The position numbers and the translations under genes were made by a program. The notes under the pieces were generated by a model. It worked only from the letters and a program-made list of their open reading frames with translations, ran no database searches and was not told the origin of the DNA. DNA of 64,000 nucleotides from Sipunculus nudus (Eukaryota > Annelida > Sipuncula > Golfingiida > Sipunculidae): the NCBI GenBank assembly GCA_026874595.1, contig CM049306.1:94665642-94729641 (forward strand), given 5' to 3'. This document shows positions 13,561-23,289 of the stretch, in pieces. Within the stretch, counting starts at the first letter, position 1; each line of letters begins with the position of its first letter.

Positions 13561-14211
13561 TTTTCAGTACTGGCATTGTCCTTTTTTGTTAACTTTAATC
13601 GTAAAAGATTGACATTTTATCATACAAAACATTGGTGACAAATTGACCGTGTGGTACTGCATGTAAATTGGTGACAAAACAACTGTGTTGATGAATTGAC
13701 TGGTATCCATGTCTACATAGCTCTGTGTTGCACTTAATTGTGTCTTGTTCATAAGTCTGGTGTATGTGTATATATTTCTCCGCCTGCTGGTGAACCTGTT
13801 ATGAGACGGAAATTCAAATATTAGTACACATAACATGCATTTGTGGAGCTCTTCAGCTGGTCTTGAATGAGCAACCGTGTGATGACTAGTCCTGTGGGCT
13901 ACCATCTGCACCATGAAAGATGAGTTGAGAGCTAGTGGTCAAGTGGGATATTTAAACTTACTATTGTCTGAAAGTTCAGCAGGATTGATAAAATAACCTA
14001 ATGTAATGCATGTTTGTGCTTGTGAAAATGTGTTTTAGTTGTTAAAATGAGGGTTAATTTTTGTTAAGCATATGCAGTGTCAGAGCGCTTCATGCACAGA
14101 CATCACAAAAGCTTTAAAAAATTAACCCTCAGCTGTTTGTTAACTACCTGCCACTATAACGTTGTCCATCTTGTGCTTTTGGCAGACAAAATTGATCCAC
14201 TGTTTTATTAC

Positions 14212-14374
14212 GTAAACATAATTGTGAGCTGTTTCTGTATTAATGAGAATATTCTCTGTTAAAGTTTATACGCCAGAGTAAGCCAACCGAAAATTTTCCC
14301 TTATTGGGCCCATTATCACCCATCCCGCCTCACTCCCGTGTATCTAGGTCACCGTTTCCTGTAATCACTTTTTC
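14212..14374 (+). repeat. DIRS left inverted terminal repeat
   Basis: Runs from GTAAACATAATTGTGAGC to GTAATCACTTTTTC. It is the inverted partner of 17002-17151; about 15 extra nt (14250-14265) and scattered substitutions separate the two. A shared block includes GCCAGAGTAAGCCAAC and CCCTTATTGGGCCCATTATC. Confidence 0.85.
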
Positions 14375-14379
14375 TTCTG

Positions 14380-15735
14380 GTGTCCGCCATGATGGACGTG
14401 TAATCACGCTCTGCGCGATTCGTCCACTGTTTTGGTTTGTACAGTCGGGTTTGCCAACTGAACTGTGAGTAGTGATTCTTTTTCCCTTCCCAGCATGGAG
14501 AGTCCCACATATTGCCCCACCTGTGTGTCTTATTCCTTGGGACTCACCCTCTGTGTTCCTTTTACTCCCGATTCCCGCTTGTTATGGTTCCACGGACCAG
14601 TGTTCTCCATGTCAAGCTTGCTCATTGATCAATGGTCTTTGTTCCATTGTTCTCGGACTTAACCTAGTTCACCGGTTGTCCTCAGGTGTCCTTATGGGGG
14701 AGGGGGGATGTACCTCGGTTACCGCACCCATATGACTTGCAGTCACCTATTGTTCCGCTGTATAATCCTTATTACCTTATCCTGTAAACAGTGGACTTCG
14801 AGTGATGTTGGTCACCCGAGCAGGTCCCCGATTTACTCTGTTTACCCGTTTTTATTTACATGTCCGGCTTAGACGATTCGTCTACGTCTGTACCTTCTTC
14901 ATTCCAGCCGGAACTCTGTGGCCTCTGGGCCCCCCTGGCTTTTTGTTCCGGGATGTTCCAATCCCCTGGGTCCAGCCGGCTCCTTGCTTCTCCTTTTCAG
15001 CGTCCCCTGTTGTTCCAGTATTTCCGGGTTCAGCTCCTGTTCCTGGTTCAGGCCGTTACGGTTCTCCATCCGACTGTCTCCCTGTTTCCACTTTTCAGCG
15101 TCCCCTGCTGTTCCTGTGCGTCCGGGTTCACTGCTGTTCCTGGTTCCGGTTCCGGTTCTGACCGGCACCCTGTTTCACCTTTTTAGCATCTCCTGATGTT
15201 CCGGAGCGTCAGGGTTCTACTCCTGTTCCTGTTTCCAGCCCGTCCCAGGCTCTCCCATTTCTATTACAGCAGCTGACCCCACACTGGTCCCAGACCAGCG
15301 GTCAGTGTTCTTGCTCTCAGGCCAGACCTGACGCTCTCGGCGGTCTACCCACTGGGCCTCCTTTGAGCGAGGTTACATCGCCTCGTTTTACCAGAATTTG
15401 AGCTGTTCGTTTTCCGTCCCCGCCAGACCTCGCCCTGTGCATGCCATGACTCCGTCACCCTCACAGCCTTATTACAGACGCTCCCGCGTCCGTCTGGCGC
15501 ACCGGTTTCTCTATACGTTACCTGCGCCCAGTTTGTTCTGCGGATGCTACTCCGTATCTCATGTTCAATTATGACCATTCTCCTCATCGTTCCTTGGTAT
15601 CCAACGGCGGCTTATTGCTTTCCTAGATACCGCTTATATCTGGCCCGTCCGCTGGTTCTTCTCCAGATATTGTTCGTTCTACCGTCCGTTCCCTCAGCGC
15701 CTGCTTCATAAAATCTGACACCTCGATACGCAGGA
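14380..15735 (+). pseudogene. DIRS 5' region, possible gag remnant with Pro-rich repeats
   Basis: A GC-rich stretch with several short overlapping frames and no RT motif that I can see. At about 14994-15240 a roughly 95-bp unit (TTTTCAGCGTCCCCTG, then CCTGTTCCTGGTT) is repeated three times; in one frame it reads as Pro/Val/Ser repeats such as PVVPVFPGSAPVPGS. Position suggests the gag-like ORF; homology is not demonstrated. Confidence 0.4.
14994..15240 (+). repeat. minisatellite inside DIRS interior, about 3 units
   Basis: Units start at 14994, 15091 and 15178 with TTTT(C/T)AGC(G/A)TC(C/T)CCTG and end with CTGTTCCTG(G/T)TTC. A lone expansion in an otherwise coding-derived region. Confidence 0.65.
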
Positions 15736-15739
15736 CCCT

Positions 15740-16735
15740 TTTCTACACGGCTGATGAAGCCTCCCGGTGGCTCCTCTTCTCCCAATGGGCTGATGACCAG
15801 GGGATCTCTCCTTTCGATCCATCAGTTACGACGGTCTTCGGATTATTCATTATTTCCTCCAGGGCAAACACTTGTCCTCTACCTCCCTCAGTGGCTTTCA
15901 TCCCGTCCTGTTGTCTGTCTTCCGTCTGCTGGGTCCCTATCGTGTTCTACATGCACCATCCGCTAGTGACTGCCTTTCTCAAAGGGGTTAGGGAATGGTC
16001 TTCTCGTCCTCGCTCTCTATCCACTTCCTAACGTCTGGATGTGGTTTTACATCTTCTATGTAACCTGCCATCTGAGCCTCTTCGCTCGGCTCATATACTT
16101 CATTTGTCCCGGGAAACAGTTTTTCTCCTCGCTCTTGCGTCTTCCAGTCGCTGCTCCGAGCTTCATGATCTAGTGGCCAATTCGACCTTCACACCATTTG
16201 CGGCCGATGAATCGTCCGCGACTTTCCAGTTCCCCCTGCCTTCTATTGAATGAAACTATATTGTGATGATCCTCCGTTGCCTTGGCCTGTTCCTGTCCTC
16301 CCTACCAGCTGGTACCGGTTTGGGGCCTTTAATTGCCAGGTCCATGCTTTCCGATATTATCTTCAAGCTTCCAGTTCTATTCGGGGGGGGGGGGGGGGGG
16401 GGCAAGAAGTTGTTCATTTCCAAGAAAATCACTTCTTCTCACAAAGATATTAGCCTTATCACCATCAGTGCATGCCTCAAAGCTACCGTCATGTCTGCAT
16501 ATGAATCTGCTTCCCCTTTGACATTGGAGCAACATCATGTCAAAGCTCATGACATCCGGGCCATCTCTACCTCATTGACCCATTTATCGGGGATTTCCCC
16601 TAACCTACTAGTTAAGGAAGGGTTTTGGAAATCTCCATCCACCTTCACCCGGTTTTATCTGTGAGATGTCGCTCTGCAAGATTCGGGCCTTTACACCTTG
16701 GGCCCTGTGGTCGCTGCGGGTAAAGTCATCACATT
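15740..16735 (+). pseudogene. tyrosine recombinase of DIRS1-like element, broken
   Basis: Fragments in shifting frames match DIRS recombinases. The N-terminal part has HPLVTAFLKGVREW (about 15955-15995). The middle part has ETVFLLALASSSRCSELH (16110-16165). The C-terminal part has the catalytic H-x-x-R as HDIR (16548-16559), then EGFWKSPSTFTRFYL with Trp and the candidate nucleophile Tyr at 16656-16658. Breaks include a stop near 16029, a frame change around 15850, a 20-nt G tract at 16383-16402, a stop after the middle part (16251-16253), and a CGA-to-TGA-type stop at 16662-16664 after which the homologous frame resumes (LGPVVAAGKV). The enzyme would integrate the circular cDNA; this copy cannot make it. 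Confidence 0.8.
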
Positions 16736-16848
16736 CTCCAGGACGTCCTCACTGTGATTACGTCTGCACCTACACCTTCGCTCCAGTGATGTTCTTCTCC
16801 TTCTGCTGATTCTAGGTAGGTATCCCCTCCCCAAGGTTTATCTGCTTT

Positions 16849-16961
16849 ATTCTCATTAATACAGAAACAGCTCACAATTATGTTTACGTAATAAAACCCC
16901 CCAATACCCTCCCTGTGAATGGTGGTTTTGTTAGTAAACTGTTGTGAGCTTTTCTGTATTA
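16849..16961 (+). repeat. DIRS internal complementary region (circle-junction copy)
   Basis: Part 1, 16849-16897, is a perfect reverse complement of 14202-14250. Part 2, 16908-16961, is the reverse complement of 17125-17178. Together they represent the two element ends joined head to tail, the layout used by DIRS1 to form its circular intermediate (established for the family). Confidence 0.85.
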
Positions 16962-17001
16962 CAAACATCTCTCCCTCCCAGCTCTTGTCCGTACACCTTT
17001 C

Positions 17002-17151
17002 GAAAAAGTGATTACAGGAAACAGAAGTGTGACCGAGATACACGGGAGTGAGGCGGGATGTGCGATAATGGGCCCAATAAGGGAAAATTTTCAGTTGGCT
17101 TACTCTGGCATATAAATTCTCATAAATACAGAAAAGCTCACAAAAGTTTAC
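17002..17151 (-). repeat. DIRS right inverted terminal repeat
   Basis: Starts GAAAAAGTGATTACAGGAAA and runs out to CTCACAAAAGTTTAC. Its reverse complement matches the left repeat. Outside it, AACAAAACCACCATTCACAG and a G tract extend to the presumed terminus near 17190. Confidence 0.85.
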
Positions 17152-17254
17152 TAACAAAACCACCATTCACAGGGAGGGAATTGGGGGGGGGGTTTATTTG
17201 TAAACCCTAACCCTTGAAATATACTAAATATATGTGAACTAGGCATGATTTTTT

Positions 17255-17844
17255 AGCAAACCTGTGAGCTTATGCGATGGTGCGGCGGCTTCGGTCGTGA
17301 GTCGTCTGTACATTAACCATAGCTAACTCAGAAACAGCAGAAGCTAGCTTCACCAAATTTTTGCAAATAATCAGTCATCTGAAAAACTCTATCGGATTTT
17401 GTTTATTTTTTTCTAACTGCATTTTCTTAGATTTTATAGAGAAAAAGCTAAAAAAATCTTTAAAAATCTTCTCCTCCAAAACTGTCCATCGAAATTGTCC
17501 TATATTTCACAGAAATGATCCCTTGAACAGTCTTTTTCAAGTTTGTTCAAATGGTTCCAGTTCGAAGATTTTTGGCCAAATTACAGGAGGTTGAACATAG
17601 TCATCTGCCCAAAAAAGCACACAAAAATTTCAGTCTCAGAAATGGCTAGAGCTATCATCACCAAATGTTCTAGTTTTAAAATGTCCTAGTCCGAAACTTG
17701 CAGGTCCAAAACGTCCATTTTGCTGAAATCATAATGACTAAGGAAGATATGCAGGACATAAGAGGATCAATATTAAATTTAAAAAATTAACCTTCATTCA
17801 TACTCCCAAACTTTGCACAGGTTCGAATAAGGCCTGTAAGCCTT
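17255..17844 (+). mobile_element. Helitron/Helentron-like element, family C copy 1
   Basis: Starts after a T run with AGCAAACCTGTGAGC and ends GCACAGGTTCG..AAGGCCTGTAAGCCTT before TTT. The ends carry subterminal inverted repeats (AACCTGTG / CACAGGTT), and the 3' palindromic AGGCCT block sits just before the terminus. The 5' third (TATGCGATGGTGCGGCG, then TTAACCATAGCTAACTCA) matches 57378 onward. Confidence 0.7.
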
Positions 17845-17846
17845 TT

Positions 17847-18878
17847 TAGCCCTCAGCCCTTAGGCTGATGGGCTATTGTTGTCACCCAAGCTGTCCGTCC
17901 GTCCGTCCGTCCGGCGTCCGTTAACTTTTACCTTGTGAGCAGGATATCTTGAAAAGGATTCACCGTCAGAATTTTATTTCCTCGGTAAAGATGTATATCG
18001 ACAAAATCTCGGTCAAGTTCGAAGATGGGTGACCTTGACCTATTTTTCTACATTTTAGAGCTGATTATAGAAAAACACTTAGATGCTTATTACTCAGGAA
18101 CCATTTGGTGGATTTTCACAAAACTTACTATGATTATTGGGACTGATAATCTGTACCTGCTACACAAGTTTGGTGGCGCCACCTACAATTTATGATTTTT
18201 AATGAATTTTTATCGGATTTTTCAACTTTGGGCTTGTGAGCGGGATATCTCTAAAAGGATTCACCGTAGGAATTTTATTTTTTCGGTGAAGATGTACATT
18301 GACAAAATCTCGGTCAAGTTCGAAGATGGGTGACCTTGACCTATTTTTCTACGTTTTAGAGCTGATTATAGAAAAAACATTTAGAAGCTTATTCCTCAGG
18401 AACCATTGGGTGGATTTTCACAATACATACTATGATCATAGGGACTGATGGTCTGTAACTGCTGCACAAGTTTGGGGGCGCCACCTGCAATTTCTGATTT
18501 TTAATGAATTTTTCTTGGATTTTTCAATTTTGGCCTTGTGAGCAGGATATCTCTAAAAGGATTCACAATAGGAATTTTATTTCTTTGGTGAAGATGCATA
18601 TCAACAAAATCTCAGTCAAGTTCGAAGATGGGTGACCTTGACCTGCGTTTCAAGGTCACAGAGCTTATAATAGAATAAAACTTAGAAGCTTATTTTCAGG
18701 AAGCATTTGATGGATTGTTATGAGTCATGGTACATACCTCTCCATTTAAAATTTATAACTGAGACATGTACAGATATACATCCATGTGAGAACAGATATT
18801 TAGTACTTGTCACTGTTACCACCTCCAAACACTGTTCTTTTGGCTGAGGGCTTTTGTCAGCTTCTGCTGATATTCTAG
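17847..18878 (+). mobile_element. Helitron-like element, family A, three 300-bp core units
   Basis: 5' end AGCCCTCAGCCCTTAGGCTG is followed by GTCCGTCC repeats. Cores starting with GTGAGC(A/G)GGATATCT lie at 17935, 18235 and 18538 (spacing 300 and 303). The 3' end has GGCTGAGGG (complement of the 5' CCCTCAGCC), hairpin TCAGCTTCTGCTGA, then TATTCTAG before a T run, as at Helitron 3' termini. Each core carries TGACCTTGACCT and the first has TGGCGCCACC. Confidence 0.75.
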
Positions 18879-19149
18879 TTTTTTAATACAAATGCCTGGA
18901 GGGTCCAAGACCATGGCTGTGAATGACAAAGACAGGACATGTGCACATGAGCAAGAGGTGTAAACATGCACAGAGAGGTATGATGATGGATACAGGCATG
19001 TTGAATCCAGTGATGAAATGTTAAACTTTATAATATTGCAGGCTAATTGATGTGTGAGAAGGATATAGGATACCAATAATGTGCAGAAGAGTAAGTTGGG
19101 TCTATTATTATAATGTTTAATCTATAATGTGTATCTGTTGTGTCTCAAC

Positions 19150-19680
19150 TTGTCCTGAACAGCAGCCTGAATTCTAGACTCAGACCAGTTTGGGAGGCAC
19201 TCAAGTGACAGAGGTTGTGATTGATCTTGTCTAGATGGATTTTATACTCGCCTCAAAATGAACACAATCACAGTGTCACTTAGGCAAGATTAAAATCCAT
19301 CATAGAGCAGGCCAGGATTTTAATCTTGCCAAGGCGAGTTTAAAATCTGTTTGGTATCATCCATGCAAGTTTAAAACCTGCCTGATATCACTTAGGCACT
19401 TCAGTTAATATTATAAACAACATTTTAATATAAATAATCAGAAGAAACCCACATCATATTTCATTTAAATATGCCATATACAGTACCCATGTATGTTTCT
19501 TATAACTAAAATTATTAATAAAAATATATAATAAAAAAATCTATTTCCAAAAAAAGTTAACGATCTCATCTAGGCAAGTTTAAAATCTGTCTTGGAGAGA
19601 TCACAATCACAATCTCGTCAAGGCAAATTGAGAATTTATAATTTAAAATTCGCCTGGATTTCAGTCTCATCCCTGACATA
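19150..19680. repeat. repeat with GGCAAGATTAAAATCC hairpin
   Basis: GGCAAGATTAAAATCC (19283-19298) and its exact complement GGATTTTAATCTTGCC (19315-19330) form a 16-bp hairpin. Variants (GGC(G/A)AG(T)TTTAAAATCTG) recur at 19332, 19363 and 19571. Its 5' part is shared, inverted, with 10172-10195. Confidence 0.7.
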
Positions 19681-19700
19681 AATATATATATATATATATA

Positions 19701-19749
<49 letters not shown>
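19681..19749. repeat. (TA)n microsatellite
   Basis: TA repeat with one short T interruption; generates artefactual Tyr-Ile frames. Confidence 0.95.
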
Positions 19750-19752
<3 letters not shown>

Positions 19753-20218
19753 CATGTGTATATATATATTCATTCATATTCAGCTCACTGGTCATGTGTA
19801 AAGTGATCATAAAGATGTGCCATGGTTGGAACATATGTATAGGGAAGGCTTGTTTTGGATTATAGGCAGGGCCTCTAATGATAAATGTCCACTTCATCGT
19901 GCATGTCATATTGTATCAATAAAGTCCCAGTTTACTTCATGATATCATGCCATCAGAATCAAGGAAATATTAAAGTGTCTACCAAAGCCAAGTCATGAAA
20001 AGACATACATTTAGACTTCAGAAATGAAAAGTACCTCAGACAGTGGTGACTGTGTTCATATACAGGTAATTGTATGTAGTCTTATTAATTTTTGCTCATT
20101 CTGGTTTTTCTTATTTTGTTCTGGGGTTATTCTGTACAGTTTTGTATTTATATACTCTTCACACAGGTAAGTTAATTATATAGGTAGATACATCTCCTTA
20201 TATGTTAAAAAAGTATTA

Positions 20219-21812
20219 TTGTATCCCCAGACAAAGTCGGGGGATACTATGTTTTCACACCGGTCCCGCCGCTGCCGCCGCCGCATATGAATCTTGTTGG
20301 CGCGATAACTCAAAAAATATTTCACGGATCTTTACCAAACTTGGTATATGTATAGATATGGGTAAGAGGACGACACCTTTTTAAAATGAGGTCATGATCT
20401 TGACTAGGAGAGTGTCCTTGACCTTGATTAAATCCAATTATGGGGAAAATCACACAAATTGTTAAATATCTCAAGAAATCTTGCATGGATTGATCCCAAA
20501 ATCAAGTTGATGGAAGATCATGAAGGGGTTGTCATGTTCCAGAAACTGGTGGCGCCACCTATTATTCTTTACTTGTTTTTGTGCCATTTAATACCCCCAA
20601 AACTGGCACTTGACAGTACTGTGAGCATTATAAGTAAAAAACTAATGGACAGATTTCTTTTATATTATGCATATACATAGATATCAGTTATGGGATGTTT
20701 ATTTAAATGGGGGTCATGACCTTTCCTATGAGAGTGGCCATGACCTTGAATTTTGCCATATATAGTTAAAATCACACAAAATCATTAATATCTCAATAAG
20801 GGATGCATGGATTGGTCCAAAAATCAACTTGACCGAAGATCTTGGATAGTAATGTCATGTACCGGAAACAGGTGGCACCACCTGTTATTCTTTTACTTGT
20901 TTTTGTGCCGGTTAATACCCCTATCATTGCCACTTAACAGTACTATGAGCATTATAAGTCAAAAACTATCAGACAGATATTATATTATGCATATACATAG
21001 ACATGGGTTATGGGATGATGTATATATAAGTTGGGGTCATGACCTTTCCTATTAGAGTGGCCTTGACCTTGAATTTTGCCATATATGGTGAAATTACACA
21101 AAATCATTAATATCTCAATAAGGGATGCAAGGATTGGTCCAAAAATCAACTTGATCAAAGATTTTGGAAAGTATTGTCATGTACCAAAAACAGGTGGCGC
21201 CACCTGTTTTTCATTTACTTGTTTTCGTGCCGTTAAATACCCCATCATTGTCACTTAACAGTACTGTGAGCATTATAAGTCAAAAGCTAATGGACAGATT
21301 TCTTTCATATTATGCATATACATAGATATGGGTTATTGGATGATGTTTATTTAAATTGGGGTCATGACCTTTCCTATGAGAGTGGCCTTGACCTTGAATA
21401 TTGCCATATATGGTGAAAATCATACAAAATCATTAATATCTCAATAAGGGATACATTGATTGGTCCAAAAATCAACTTGACCGAAGATCTTGGATAGTGT
21501 TGTCATGTACCGGAAACTGGTAGCGCCACCTGTTATTCTTTTACTTGTTTTCATGCCGTTTAATACCCCATCATTGCCACTTAACAGTACTGTGAGCATT
21601 ACAAGTCAAAAACTAATGGACAGATTTCTTTTATATTATGCATATACATAGACATGGGTTAGGGGATGATGTATATTGAAATATGGGTCATGACCTTTTA
21701 TATTAGTGTGGTCTGATATTAATTGTTGCTGAAGATGGGGGGCCTATTCTTAAGGGGGGGGGGTTAATTGTCTGGGGATACTATGGCACCTGCGGTGCCA
21801 AGAAATATTTAG
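20219..21812 (+). mobile_element. Helitron-like element, family B copy 1, four 323-bp core units
   Basis: ATCCCCAGACAA at the 5' end is mirrored by TTGTCTGGGGAT near the 3' end. The 3' hairpin GGCACCTGCGGTGCC (21785-21799) is followed by AAATATTTAG/TTT. Internal units carry the GGTGGCGCCACC palindrome or variants at 20548, 20871, 21193 and 21519 (spacing about 323), plus ACCTTGACCTTGAA. No coding capacity. Confidence 0.8.
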
Positions 21813-22308
21813 TTTATATTTGTTTTAGTAGACTAATAGTTGATCTTTATTTGACTTAGCAGATTAATAATTAAGGACTTGCTGTACTATGAGAACAGCA
21901 ACAGTCTGATTAATTGAAGAGTTAGACTGCATGTTTATTTTATGATTTGTCATACTAAAGAGTTGTAAATAAATGTTGTATTGGATGGTAGGCTGTTGGT
22001 GATTATCATTATTATTATTATAATAATTATTATAAAAGGGCTGTATATCACCTTATTCACCTTATTGCATGCTCCTTTGCACTTACCAATTAAAATATGA
22101 AATAAGCTTGCATAAACACTATAAAAAAATGTATAAAAACCTGCAGTTGGTTAATAAAGTGATTGAGCCCCAAATTAAACATAGGATAAGAGTTTATACC
22201 TTGATATGCACTGAATACACAGAAATTTTATACATATTTGTGGAAAGAAAGATGTCTGTACAAAGTATTTATCTCAGGGCAAGCACCTAAACAAATCATG
22301 CACGAGGG
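21813..22308. other. noncoding spacer, nothing recognised
   Basis: AT-rich, with a short TTA/AAT palindromic stretch at 22003-22035. Lies between a Helitron-like element and the hAT MITE. Confidence 0.6.
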
Positions 22309-22316
22309 TCATAAGT

Positions 22317-22875
22317 AGTGGTGGGCCGATCATCGAGTTTTATCGAAAGTCAGTCGGTTTGCTGCCACTTTCAAGCGCTCGATTACCAAAGGCAACTATC
22401 GATTACATCATAATCATGATAATGAGTCTGTGTTCCCAAATAACTTCCTTATGTTTCTGAGTATGACACAGTAGATGCGAGAATGGAGGACGTAATAAAA
22501 CCTCTGTGAACTGGCACGGAGCTGCAGAATTAGCGGGGAGTATTGTAAAGAGATGTACATTGCACAATATGGGCTATATGGCATTAAAATGCTCCATAAA
22601 TTATCCTTGTCAATGCAGCAAGTAGATGTCCTGGATTGTCGTTTAATTCTTGATTATTATAAATAATTAAAATGAAACTTTTAAAAGCATATTTTACCAA
22701 TAATAGGAAAATATACAAAAGGCAAAAACTTTTTTTGTGATTGGTTTAGAAAGTAAAGTTTCACGGATAACTGCAGGTTTCTTTATATTTGCCTGAACCG
22801 ATTGTTAATCGATCATCAGTCGGTTTGCTCAAACTGATGATCGATTATGAAAAAGGAACCTACTCCCACCACTAA
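22317..22875. mobile_element. hAT-type MITE with 8-bp target duplication
   Basis: Terminal inverted repeats AGTGGTGGG at the left and CCCACCACT at the right enclose 559 bp. The flanks repeat TCATAAGT (22309-22316 and 22876-22883), the 8-bp duplication made by hAT transposases. The interior has CGATCATC/GATGATCG-type palindromes near both ends. No transposase remains. Confidence 0.85.
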
Positions 22876-23137
22876 TCATAAGTCATGTACAGTTAGATGT
22901 CCTTTTAAGAGTGCTAAACATAGATTGGCACCAGTCTCATAAGTATCTATGTTTATCAGATCAAATGATATCATTGGGTAACACTTTACCAAGAGGAGGA
23001 AGCATTTTGTCGATATATACTTTTACTGTGTTGACATGTAATATATTCAACAGTGATTAAGTGGTTAACCAAAATAAGATAAAGTGAAACCACAGAGTGT
23101 TTATCATATCTTGATTGGTTCTCTCTCTCCATTTTAG

Positions 23138-23289
23138 ATGCTGACATGAGGTGAACCATGGAGATAGGACAGGAGGACAGGATCACCAACATGCCGGGCA
23201 TACCGTGTCGTCCAAGTAGGATGACCTACATAGACTCACAGGTGGAAGGTTTGCCATATTATCATGGATGCTTTCGCAACCTTGAACAG
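23138..23289 (+). CDS. SH2-WW gene, first coding exon with 20 nt of 5' UTR
   Basis: A pyrimidine-rich tract ending in TTTTAG at 23137 is a good acceptor, so at least one 5' noncoding exon lies upstream. Coding starts at the ATG at 23158, in the context ACCATGG. A TGA in the same frame at 23152-23154 rules out an upstream start in this exon. A three-codon upstream ORF (ATG at 23138) precedes it. The exon encodes 44 residues, ending in the YYHG start of SH2 and the first turn of helix A, and stops at CAG/GTCAGA (donor at 23290, phase 0). Confidence 0.8.

Larger units (their letters stand above)
14202..17190 (+). mobile_element. DIRS1-like tyrosine-recombinase retrotransposon relic
   Basis: It has the DIRS hallmark: inverted terminal repeats (14212-14374 and 17002-17151) plus an internal complementary region at 16849-16961 made of two abutting halves. 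The first half is an exact 49-nt reverse complement of the left end (14202-14250); the second complements the right end (17125-17178) with a single difference. A broken tyrosine recombinase occupies about 15740-16730. Autonomous DIRS elements are usually near 5-6 kb and encode RT/RNase H; at about 3 kb with no recognisable RT this is a deleted, non-autonomous copy. The interior is clearly more GC-rich than its surroundings. No target duplication is expected. Confidence 0.85.

Noticed and set aside
13564-13914. 116-codon minus-strand frame
   Set aside because: No domain, no splice context, low-complexity composition typical of noncoding DNA.
14380-15735. reverse transcriptase domain of the DIRS element
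   Set aside because: I could not find an RT catalytic motif in any frame; the region appears deleted.
19566-19909. minus-strand frames rich in Tyr-Ile repeats
   Set aside because: Translation of a TA microsatellite.
20219-21812. CRISPR-like or satellite array
   Set aside because: The repeats are about 323 bp, diverged, and bounded by Helitron-like ends, which explains them without a CRISPR or satellite.
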